Assembly: GCF_030161235.1 (NCBI RefSeq)
Contig: NZ_BSPW01000078.1
Span: 1 to 32,277, forward strand
Source of the DNA: Vibrio zhanjiangensis
GTDB taxonomy: Bacteria; Pseudomonadota; Gammaproteobacteria; Enterobacterales; Vibrionaceae
Direction: 5' to 3'
Length of the DNA stretch: 32,277 bases
Shown: positions 1 to 6,887 of the stretch, one piece after another
Numbering within the stretch: the first letter of the stretch is position 1
Layout of the letters: the number at the start of each line of letters is the position of its first letter
Made by a program: the position numbers and the translations under genes
Notes under the pieces: generated by a model
Told to the model about the DNA's origin: nothing
The model's input: the letters and a program-made list of their open reading frames with translations, nothing else
Database searches by the model: none

Positions 1-57
1 GAATGTAAGGATACGACAGAGTCGAATGGTATTTATCCCGTCAAGATCCCTCAGTAA
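1..57 (+). CDS. possible 3' end of an upstream gene (partial)
   Basis: One frame is open from the window edge to a TAA at 55-57 and would encode an 18-residue tail ending in GIYPVKIPQ. The residues look plausible for a protein end, but 18 codons without a stop can arise by chance. If real, it is the gene just upstream of the 423-residue candidate toxin and could be its loader or delivery partner. Only the sequence left of the window can decide this. Confidence 0.25.
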   Translation, partial: ECKDTTESNGIYPVKIPQ

Positions 58-225
58 TGACACCGAATCTGCTCTCGAAAGCTGAGGACTAAAAGCGTCA
101 CTTTGAGTGTTTGAGTAGTCAAAATAACTATTTGGCTGACTAATGTATAAAAATGCCTTGTTGGAGATTATAACTTACTGAAATTATTGATACCATTGAC
201 CTTATTTTTGTGTGAGTGAACTTAA

Positions 226-1497
226 ATGCGGTATGAATCTTTCCCATATGCCCCAGAAGAAAGGCAAGAAACCACAAGAGAAAGAGCAGAGCGACAACGG
301 CAAGAGCGCAGAGCAGAATTAACCTATACCGCTAAGGATCAGAAACGTTGGGCTGAAAATAGAGAGCGCGTTCTTGCAGAACGTGAAAAATCCGCCCGTG
401 TATTTGAACTTGGCTGGATGCAATCACCCTGTACTCAACCTCAAGAGATGCTGTGGGCAAGTCTTTTTACTGCTGAGACTAAAGAAGATCAAAAGCAATA
501 CATAAAAAGTTGCAATTCACATCTTAACGAGCCTGTTCGAGAAGGTGAGATTGTCCTTCTTCCTACAACAGAGCCCAAAACACCAGAAGATAAGAAACTC
601 TTTGATGAGTGGGTTGAGCAAGCCAAGATTGCGAGTAAGGAATTAGGCAAGCTGCTTGATGAGGAAGTCGAGACTCTAAACCGCCACTTTGATTTATTCT
701 CCCATCAACTCGATGAGCGAATTAGGGCTGACGGTTTACCTTCCGACTACTACGCGCAAGTTGCCACAGGCGTGGGTGCGACAGCAGCGCTGGTTGAGCA
801 GAATCTGAAAAACATTCAGAGTGTACTTTTAGAAATTAATGATTTGTACGCTGCTCAAGTGGCTATGGCGAGTCGAACAGGTGGGATAAACTATGGAACC
901 TTTATTTCTGAACGTGCCGACCTATTTAAAAAGCTCGATGGCTCATTTGCTATGTTGTCTAAACGTAGTGTCCAACTCCCTATTTATAAGCAAATCAAGC
1001 GCAATCTCAAACTTTCTACCAAATCGGTAATTCACAACGCGGATGAAATTCTAAAGACGGGTTTTGTGAAAGATTTAGGTAAGCGTATCGGCAATATTTC
1101 TATTGGCATTTCAGCGGCGAGAGGATTGGGATACATAGGCCTAATGGTTGGTGCGGTCAGTGGAGTCGATAGCATCTACGAAGCCTGTAAGGTCGATGGT
1201 CAAGGTGATTGTGGTAAGGCGACTGCACGTGAAGTGGCAGGCTTTATTGGTGGCGTATATGGCGGAGCCAAAGGTGGAACTATAGGAGTAGGGGCGGCTG
1301 TTGCTGCTGTTGAGGGTATAGCTCTCATTATAGGTGTTACGGCTTCGGCCCCAGTATTGGCGGTAGCCGCTGTTGGAGGTGTGATAATTGGTGGTGCCGC
1401 AGGGGGTATCGCTGGCTCTACAGCTGGTAAAGCTGTGAGCGATGGAGCCTATGTGGTTTACGAGGCGGTCGGCGATTTTATTGAGGATAACTTCTAA
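226..1497 (+). CDS. candidate membrane-active antibacterial toxin with C-terminal glycine-zipper region
   Basis: This 423-residue protein has no signal peptide. Residues about 10-60 are very rich in Arg, Glu and Gln and should be helical. Around residues 93-113 a segment ending in VREGEIVLLPT resembles the end of a LysM-like module. A helical middle (about 130-290) is followed by a long Gly/Ala-rich hydrophobic stretch (about 290-410) with repeated GxxxG-type spacing, as in proteins that insert into membranes. The next gene starts on the last base of its stop codon (TAATG) and encodes a small polytopic membrane protein, the usual arrangement of an effector and its immunity protein. Vibrio type VI effectors that permeabilise membranes have a comparable overall build, but I cannot assign this protein to a named family. 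It may instead be a glycine-zipper membrane protein with another role. The ribosome binding site (GAGTG) is weak. Confidence 0.5.
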   Translation: MRYESFPYAPEERQETTRERAERQRQERRAELTYTAKDQKRWAENRERVLAEREKSARVFELGWMQSPCTQPQEMLWASLFTAETKEDQKQYIKSCNSHLNEPVREGEIVLLPTTEPKTPEDKKLFDEWVEQAKIASKELGKLLDEEVETLNRHFDLFSHQLDERIRADGLPSDYYAQVATGVGATAALVEQNLKNIQSVLLEINDLYAAQVAMASRTGGINYGTFISERADLFKKLDGSFAMLSKRSVQLPIYKQIKRNLKLSTKSVIHNADEILKTGFVKDLGKRIGNISIGISAARGLGYIGLMVGAVSGVDSIYEACKVDGQGDCGKATAREVAGFIGGVYGGAKGGTIGVGAAVAAVEGIALIIGVTASAPVLAVAAVGGVIIGGAAGGIAGSTAGKAVSDGAYVVYEAVGDFIEDNF

Positions 1498-1892
1498 TGG
1501 GGATTTCGACTTGGTGGGAATTTTGGTTTATTGGTATCCCTGTGGTTGCTTTTGGATCGTTCGCTCTCATTTGGTCAGTACCAGGTGTAGTAATGGGGTT
1601 AATCGTATCTTTTGGTAGTTTGAAACATATTATTTATATAGATAGAGAGTTAGCAAAAGATTTGAACAAATATTATGACCACAATGGCCATATGCGCCCT
1701 CAGTATCAGATGACGTGGGCTGTTGGCAGTCGCTGCTTTGACTACTGGATGATGTACCCATTTATCCGTAAACGTTCAACAACACACTCTAAAAAATTTA
1801 GACTCTTTATGTGGGTTAATGCATTAGGTATGTGGAGTTGGGTGGGTACAATCGTTTTTGTTGTGTTTGCTAAGTTAGCTGGGATTATTTAG
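1497..1892 (+). CDS. small polytopic membrane protein, candidate immunity protein
   Basis: The 131-residue product is mainly hydrophobic: two adjoining membrane segments at about 5-42, a polar loop with several charged and aromatic residues (about 45-85), and a further membrane segment near 103-128. It shares one base with the stop codon of the preceding gene, so the two are almost certainly translationally coupled. An inner-membrane protein coupled to a putative pore former is what is expected of an immunity protein that blocks the pore in the membrane. I do not recognise the family. The functional link rests on gene arrangement and topology only. Confidence 0.5.
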   Translation: MGISTWWEFWFIGIPVVAFGSFALIWSVPGVVMGLIVSFGSLKHIIYIDRELAKDLNKYYDHNGHMRPQYQMTWAVGSRCFDYWMMYPFIRKRSTTHSKKFRLFMWVNALGMWSWVGTIVFVVFAKLAGII

Positions 1893-2105
1893 TCGCTCGA
1901 AAATCATAGGACCAAACCTTGTTTGTATCTAGCAAAGTTATCAATATCTGTGGTAATCCATAATTTGATAATTTAGCGAAGGCGCTGACGAACTTTTGTT
2001 CACGATCGTGCCAGATTAATCGGTTCAGTAATGTTACATCAGTAATGATAATGGAGAGCAAAGAACACCTTGCCATTGATAATTATGTTCTTTTCTGGCA
2101 AGCAC

Positions 2106-2134
2106 TTGCGAGATTATCTCTATGAGATTATTAT
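2106..2134 (+). promoter_or_regulatory. putative promoter of the 93-residue regulator
   Basis: A -35-like TTGCGA (2106-2111) is separated by 17 bases from a -10-like TATTAT (2129-2134). The direct repeat GAGATTAT occurs at 2110-2117 and 2124-2131, one copy overlapping each promoter box. Transcription would start near 2141, about 23 bases before the ATG at 2164. Confidence 0.4.
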
Positions 2135-2136
2135 TA

Positions 2137-2155
2137 ATTCATTGCAGCAATGAAT
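2137..2155. promoter_or_regulatory. perfect dyad ATTCATTG-CAG-CAATGAAT, candidate operator
   Basis: Two 8-base arms form a perfect inverted repeat around a 3-base centre. It covers the expected transcription start and ends 8 bases before the start codon of the winged-helix-like gene at 2164. That position suits autorepression by the downstream protein, or an mRNA hairpin masking the ribosome binding site. Confidence 0.4.
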
Positions 2156-2163
2156 AAGCCTTT

Positions 2164-2445
2164 ATGAGCGACAAAAAACACAGATTGAGCCAAGTGCAAA
2201 AAGAAATTTTATTGAGATTGAGAAGCGGAGTGGCTAGAGGCATTCTAGAAGCGAAATCTACAAGCCTGAACCATGCCGTTAATGTCATGCTAGAAAAAAA
2301 AGTGCATCCCAATAACTTTCGTATTTCTTGTCGAGCACTGGAAGAGCAGGGGCTCATCATGCGCAAAAAGCATGAATTGGATTGGTATCTTAACATTACC
2401 CCTGAAGGGTTTGAAATGACCAGTACTTGGTTGGAACAAAATTAG
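2164..2445 (+). CDS. small winged-helix-like putative DNA-binding protein
   Basis: The 93-residue protein has the pattern of a small winged helix: an N-terminal helix (LSQVQKEILLRLRSG), a central helix-turn-helix-like part, then a segment reading LEEQGLIMRKKHELDWYLNITPEG. In MarR/PadR-like and plasmid regulators this is the end of the recognition helix, then the wing, then a 'thinking-end' TPEG turn. No effector domain is visible. A perfect dyad lies over its presumed transcription start, which suits an autoregulator. The start codon has only a weak ribosome binding site. The family is not recognised, so the DNA-binding role is inferred. Confidence 0.5.
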   Translation: MSDKKHRLSQVQKEILLRLRSGVARGILEAKSTSLNHAVNVMLEKKVHPNNFRISCRALEEQGLIMRKKHELDWYLNITPEGFEMTSTWLEQN

Positions 2446-2508
2446 GTTGGTTGAAAAAAAGACGAAGTGCGCGTATTGTGTCATAAATAACTGACAAAGG
2501 AGGATAAA

Positions 2509-2724
2509 ATGAAAGCGTTTCTACAGCGTTGGTATCAACACTACCAAGACGATAAAATAGCCCGTCAAAAAGCTCTTTTGTGTCAAGGAGCGGGTATGAA
2601 TGCAAAAGACGTAAACAAAGCCTTTGCTGAGATGAATAACAAAAAAAGCTGGTCTCAGGCACTTTCTGATGGCGTGGATTATGCTAGCGAGCAAGAAAGA
2701 ATTAGAAGGTATTATGGCCATTAG
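2509..2724 (+). CDS. small conserved-looking hypothetical protein
   Basis: This 71-residue product is charged and predicted to be helical, with no membrane segment or signal peptide. It has a near-perfect ribosome binding site (AAAGGAGG, 2496-2503) before the ATG, which is the main reason for calling it. It lies 63 bases after the winged-helix-like gene on the same strand and could be co-transcribed with it. Its stop codon falls inside the hairpin that also ends the convergent transfer operon. The function is unknown. Confidence 0.55.
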   Translation: MKAFLQRWYQHYQDDKIARQKALLCQGAGMNAKDVNKAFAEMNNKKSWSQALSDGVDYASEQERIRRYYGH

Positions 2725-2741
2725 TCCTTGTAATGGCCATA
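2713..2741. terminator. bidirectional hairpin terminator
   Basis: TATGGCCATTA (2713-2723) and TAATGGCCATA (2731-2741) are perfect 11-base arms around a 7-base loop. The hairpin sits between convergent genes: the 71-residue gene on the plus strand and the traG-like gene on the minus strand. A short T/A-rich flank follows on each side. Confidence 0.7.
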
Positions 2742-2751
2742 GTTTGCGATT

Positions 2752-4356
2752 TTAACTTCCCATTTTACTTTTCATTGTTCCTACAGTTAGATCTACCCCT
2801 TTCGACGTTGTACCTTCTATTTTGGTGGTAAAGTTGTCCATACTTATTCCATTTACTCGATAGCCAGCGTACCCAAGCAAGCCAAAGAATGCTCCCAGAA
2901 TCACCAAATAGAAAATGGTTAAACATAGCCGAAGAATGGCATCGTCAAAGCTGTTGTTTAACATAGTGATAGGGTTAAAGTTTTCATGAGCGTTATACAC
3001 ATTCTCAAATAGTTTGGTATCGAGACTGCGACATAACTCCCACCAAAAGCGTAAAAACACCAAACCAAAATAGGTCAACAGAAGCGACATCAAGGCCGTG
3101 ACTCGATATAGACTGCAAACCAGCACAATTGGAGATGCAATGATGACCACCATGATGAGCAACGATTGGATCATGGGTAAAGATTCGCGGATGATGAAAA
3201 ACACCGGTGACATTAACGTCGCGCCAGCGGTCAATCCAACACCACCTGCGACTGCGTTCCATGCTCCGACCACTTCAGAGCCGACATCTCGCTGGATACG
3301 GTTGCCATAACCGTAGGATACTCGGCCATCTGTGGAAATGTGCTTAGGTCTCAATACCCGCTCAAGGTACATATCCAAGCGCTGCTCTGAGGTCGTCTCA
3401 CCATGGATCAGTCGGCTCAGGACACCCTGGTTTCGAATCAAGTCCTCAGTGATTTGAGGGTAGTGTTTTTTTAGATCTACATAGATACGAAACTTAAGAC
3501 CTGCATACGAGTTGAGTGATTCATCGGGGTGCATTTCTCGAGTCATCCACCATTCTGAACACATGGGGTACGCTTGCTTTTCGTCGATAGAGGCATTCGA
3601 GTTATAACGGCGTTGAATGGGATCATCTCGTTCAGCATTGTAGGGAAAGCCCAGGACCGCTTTTTCTGCTTGCAGTGAGTGGTAGCTGGCAAATTTGGCG
3701 CCATCTCGCCACTTGAAAAACGTCTCACCAGCGATCCAGTTCGCACTGTCTAACGCCGATTCAGGTACTTTACCTTCGCGGGCAGCAGTATTCAAAGCGG
3801 CCTTCGCACGGGTGTAGCATTGCTGGTAAAAAGCGTTCACTTCTTGGCGGATGAGAGGGCTGGTAATATGCGCTTCATCGAGCTGCAGCATCGAGCGGGT
3901 TAAATCACCGGTGCAGGGGATTGCCGCCACAGAGCCAGTCGTTATGCCTTGAGAAATACTGTGCCATAAGGCCCACAGAAGCGGTATATAGACTTGTTCG
4001 CCATCAATCGTGGTCGTCGCCAAGTCCTGATGGCCGCTGGCCAAAGCAACGCCACATTGCTCGGATCGGGACTCGTCATAGGTTAAGGTCGCCATCTTAA
4101 CGGGGAACGTTGGCAGCACACCAAACACCATGACAAACCCGGCCAAAATCAGTTTAGTTATACCTCGCTCTATTGCCAGTTTCCCCTTATTGCCTTCGTC
4201 AGCCCCTTCTAACAGCGTTTCATACCACACTTGGAATAACACAAACGAAAACGCCAACACGGAAAAGCCTGCAACATTGAGGAGTGTCCAGATTTTATTG
4301 GCAATAAACCAACCTTGAGCAGCCAAGGTCATTGAGAGTGGATCGCTAAAAATCAT
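2752..4356 (-). CDS. traG: TraG N-terminal-like conjugation membrane protein
   Basis: This 534-residue inner-membrane protein is the last gene of transfer operon A. It has hydrophobic segments at about 20-45 and 65-90, a long periplasmic region with several Cys (ESRSEQCGV, IPCTGD, QQCYTRA, YPMCSEW), then a cluster of membrane segments at about 375-435 and 465-500. This arrangement and the position after TIGR03755 and a small membrane protein match the TraG-N component of MPF_G elements. In F-type systems TraG acts in pilus assembly and mating-pair stabilisation. The protein is shorter than F TraG because the C-terminal entry-exclusion part is absent, which is normal for this class. It starts 3 bases after the upstream stop. 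Confidence 0.8.
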   Translation of the reverse strand: MIFSDPLSMTLAAQGWFIANKIWTLLNVAGFSVLAFSFVLFQVWYETLLEGADEGNKGKLAIERGITKLILAGFVMVFGVLPTFPVKMATLTYDESRSEQCGVALASGHQDLATTTIDGEQVYIPLLWALWHSISQGITTGSVAAIPCTGDLTRSMLQLDEAHITSPLIRQEVNAFYQQCYTRAKAALNTAAREGKVPESALDSANWIAGETFFKWRDGAKFASYHSLQAEKAVLGFPYNAERDDPIQRRYNSNASIDEKQAYPMCSEWWMTREMHPDESLNSYAGLKFRIYVDLKKHYPQITEDLIRNQGVLSRLIHGETTSEQRLDMYLERVLRPKHISTDGRVSYGYGNRIQRDVGSEVVGAWNAVAGGVGLTAGATLMSPVFFIIRESLPMIQSLLIMVVIIASPIVLVCSLYRVTALMSLLLTYFGLVFLRFWWELCRSLDTKLFENVYNAHENFNPITMLNNSFDDAILRLCLTIFYLVILGAFFGLLGYAGYRVNGISMDNFTTKIEGTTSKGVDLTVGTMKSKMGS

Positions 4357-4359
4357 GCT

Positions 4360-4650
4360 TTAGCCCCTAAAATAGACGCTGGCGAATACGGACAACTCGT
4401 TCAAAGTAATGAGCAGTGTGAGTATCACCAACGCTTTGGTTTGAATGGGGCGGGGCAGGCGTTTCACCAGTGCTAACGCGCACAGTGCGGCTGCGACTCG
4501 AATACCTGCTGCCCAGCTGTAGCTGCTCTCAACAAGCGTTTGAGTGTCGAAGAGTATGCCCAATGAGAGCAAACTCAGAATAGTGATGGCCATCAAGCCC
4601 ACTGCGAGGGTACGCGGTTTGGACAGGGCCAATGATAATAGGGTTTTCAT
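4360..4650 (-). CDS. small inner-membrane protein of the transfer operon
   Basis: The 96-residue protein has about three hydrophobic segments (about 15-33, 45-60, 70-90) joined by short basic loops. It lies between the TIGR03755-like and TraG-like genes with gaps of 12 and 3 bases, so it is part of operon A. Small membrane proteins often occupy this position in related elements, but I do not recognise a named family. A role in anchoring the mating-pair channel is likely but inferred. Confidence 0.65.
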   Translation of the reverse strand: MKTLLSLALSKPRTLAVGLMAITILSLLSLGILFDTQTLVESSYSWAAGIRVAAALCALALVKRLPRPIQTKALVILTLLITLNELSVFASVYFRG

Positions 4651-4662
4651 AGAGAGTATCCT

Positions 4663-5946
4663 TTACTGTGATGACATGTTTGAGGATTGAGGCGTCAAAA
4701 AAACCGACGGAGCTTCTTGTGCCTCTGGTGATTGTTGAGAACGCGTTTGGTCATAGCGTCTCATGGTCTGAGTGGCACTTAAGCTGCTGATAGATTGTCT
4801 CGCCTCGGCTTCATAACGCAGCACATCAATTTCTCTTTCTAACAGCGAGACGGCTTTGGCAATGTCTTCTTTCGCCGGTTGATTTTGCGCAATGTAGACT
4901 TCTTGCTGACCGGTCAGTAAGGCGCGTCTGGCCAGCAACGCTTTTTCGATGGTATGGGCTAACGCCAGCTCGGAAGCAATACGTGTCAGCTGATAACTGC
5001 TGGCTTTTTGTTCGTTAAGTGCTTCAACAAGCGGATCAGGGAAGTGTGCGGTCCCTTGGTTGCGTGATACGGCCTCGAGGAGTTCATCCAACCGCATTTG
5101 ACTTAGCTCGGCGACATCGGGCGATAATCCAATGCCCGCAGTCGAACGGGTTTGACTCTGGTCGGTGCCTGTCTGAACGGTTTGACTGCCAACCACTTGT
5201 GCGACCCAGTCACCAAGCTCATCAGGTGATTGCCAAAAACGATACAAACCTGTGGGATAGTCTGTGTCCTGAGTTTGCCCGTCGGTTAATAAGGCAAAGC
5301 CCATTTTGGCGCCATCTTCCACGGGATTAATCGGAGGTTGGCCACGCCCCCCTGCTCGACTGCCGCCTAGCCAGGCAATGCCGTTGTTGCCCATATCACT
5401 CAATACATTTTTCTTTGCCGCCACCGCATCGCCTTTTTTGACTTCGCTTGACCATATTTCCGCTTTGGCCATGTCGTAGTAAGCGTTGTTGCTGGTCAAC
5501 TCACCCATCTCTTCGGTAAAGTTTTCACAGCTGGTCAGGCCATTATCAAAGTCAAACTTACCCTGAAGCACGCCGTTGGTGAGCATGTCATAAAGGCCAG
5601 GCTCTTCTTTTTGAATCAAGTAGCCAGGCAATGACGCCACTGCCGCAGTGGCATTTTCAATAACACTGCCCATCATTTGTTGAAAGCCTTCAGTGATGCC
5701 ATTGAGTTGGTTTTCAACAGTGAGCTGCGGGTTGAGCAACCCGCACTGTAAATTCACTTCCCAGCCCAGGCCCAAGGCGACAGTCTTTAAGTGGTCCTCG
5801 CGCGCGGGCAATGAAATGACGGGGCCGCCGCCGACGGCGTAATCCAACACATCGCTACGGTGGCCAAGATTGCCAGCTTGGGTTAGTGTCGATATGGTCG
5901 TCAGAGTGAGTAAGAGCGGGGCCAGTGCCCGTTGACACATTTTCAT
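4663..5946 (-). CDS. integrating conjugative element protein, TIGR03755 (PFL_4711) family
   Basis: The 427-residue product begins with a signal peptide (residues 1-25, cleavage near TQAG) and is expected in the periplasm. The N-terminal third has the conserved look of this family, including WEVNLQCGLLNPQLTVENQL and a Cys near SCENFTEEM. The C-terminal half is charged and helical. It overlaps the TIGR03756-like gene by one base. In MPF_G elements this gene follows the TraU-like gene and is needed for the mating apparatus. The exact biochemical role is not known to me. Confidence 0.8.
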   Translation of the reverse strand: MKMCQRALAPLLLTLTTISTLTQAGNLGHRSDVLDYAVGGGPVISLPAREDHLKTVALGLGWEVNLQCGLLNPQLTVENQLNGITEGFQQMMGSVIENATAAVASLPGYLIQKEEPGLYDMLTNGVLQGKFDFDNGLTSCENFTEEMGELTSNNAYYDMAKAEIWSSEVKKGDAVAAKKNVLSDMGNNGIAWLGGSRAGGRGQPPINPVEDGAKMGFALLTDGQTQDTDYPTGLYRFWQSPDELGDWVAQVVGSQTVQTGTDQSQTRSTAGIGLSPDVAELSQMRLDELLEAVSRNQGTAHFPDPLVEALNEQKASSYQLTRIASELALAHTIEKALLARRALLTGQQEVYIAQNQPAKEDIAKAVSLLEREIDVLRYEAEARQSISSLSATQTMRRYDQTRSQQSPEAQEAPSVFLTPQSSNMSSQ

Positions 5947-6887
5947 TAGGTGCCTCCTGTGTGAAACAATAGGGTTTGGCCACCGCGCTGGCAGCCAGTA
6001 TAGGTGCGCCAGACCGCCCAGACATACTGCTCGCTGTCTGAACGGTGTTCGGCGTAAGGGTCGGTGAGCATTAAGGTGTCATCAAATTCAGGCCAAAGAT
6101 GGGCTTGTTTCTCAAGGTCAGGGTAGAGACGTTGAAACCAGGTATCCTCTGAGGTCGGGGCGAGCGGCTCTGGCGGCCAAAACCCTCGCCTAGGAGATTG
6201 AACCACACTTTGATACACACGACTTTCTCCAAGGCGTGTGACCACATGCTCGGCTCGATAGGCGGCTAATATCGCTGACTTCACAGGGTGAGGCTGCGTG
6301 GCGAATCCGCCTCGTGGGTAGATGCTGCCTAAGTTTCCTAGGCGATTGGCCAGCAGGTTTAATCGATGGGGGTTAAATCTATCGGGTAAGTTCCATCGCC
6401 AGCCGAGAGGGTCAAGAACCGACAGGTAATAGGGCATTAGGCTCTGTACCGTGGAGTTAAGAAAAAAACCTGTGCCGGCTAACACTTCGTAAACGGTATC
6501 TAACCCTGGATGGCCAATGATATCGACGTTCTGAAAAGACAGTGATGGGCTATCCATGCCTTGGACGCTTCGCCTTGTTGTGCTGCCGCCATCTTTTGAC
6601 ATGGGCACTGAGGGAGCAGATAACCCGACGGGTTGCCAAGGCGCGTTCCCCACTTCGGGGTAGGCCATGACCACGGTTTCAGGCAGACGGTGTCGCACCT
6701 TAACGGTGGTTGAGGTTGAGCACCCGACAGGTGTGCAGGTTAGCCATTGGCACAATCCGACAACCTGATAATCGATACAAGCCGGACACGCACTACTGGC
6801 GATAACTTCCGGTGTGGTAATCACCGGCGCCGCCCATGCCGACATGCTCATCATGGCAACCATAACATGCAGTACGCGCCTCACCAC
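5946..6887 (-). CDS. integrating conjugative element protein, TIGR03756 (PFL_4710) family, TraU-like
   Basis: The 313-residue protein has a signal peptide (about residues 1-19, ending SAWA/AP). A Cys-rich start follows (SSACPACIDYQ, GLCQWLTCTPVGC), typical of TraU-like periplasmic proteins that depend on disulfide bonds. The C-terminal part has FNPHRLNLLANRLGNLGSIYPRGGF and a final YTGCQRGG, also characteristic of the family. It overlaps the end of the VirB4-like ATPase gene by 7 bases. F TraU helps DNA transfer and pilus assembly. Related elements usually carry a TIGR03757 gene, and sometimes a DsbC-like gene, between the ATPase and this one; neither is here, although the Cys content suggests a need for disulfide formation. 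Confidence 0.82.
   Translation of the reverse strand: MVRRVLHVMVAMMSMSAWAAPVITTPEVIASSACPACIDYQVVGLCQWLTCTPVGCSTSTTVKVRHRLPETVVMAYPEVGNAPWQPVGLSAPSVPMSKDGGSTTRRSVQGMDSPSLSFQNVDIIGHPGLDTVYEVLAGTGFFLNSTVQSLMPYYLSVLDPLGWRWNLPDRFNPHRLNLLANRLGNLGSIYPRGGFATQPHPVKSAILAAYRAEHVVTRLGESRVYQSVVQSPRRGFWPPEPLAPTSEDTWFQRLYPDLEKQAHLWPEFDDTLMLTDPYAEHRSDSEQYVWAVWRTYTGCQRGGQTLLFHTGGT

Larger units (their letters stand above)
1893..2163. other. intergenic region, no confident gene
   Basis: This AT-rich stretch separates the toxin-like pair from the next gene. A 63-codon minus-strand frame (1885-2076) exists but has no good ribosome binding site and no recognisable product, so it is not called. The right end holds the promoter and dyad described separately. 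Confidence 0.5.

Noticed and set aside
1885..2076. 63-codon minus-strand frame considered as a small gene
   Set aside because: No ribosome binding site, no family resemblance, and it overlaps the end of the membrane protein gene.
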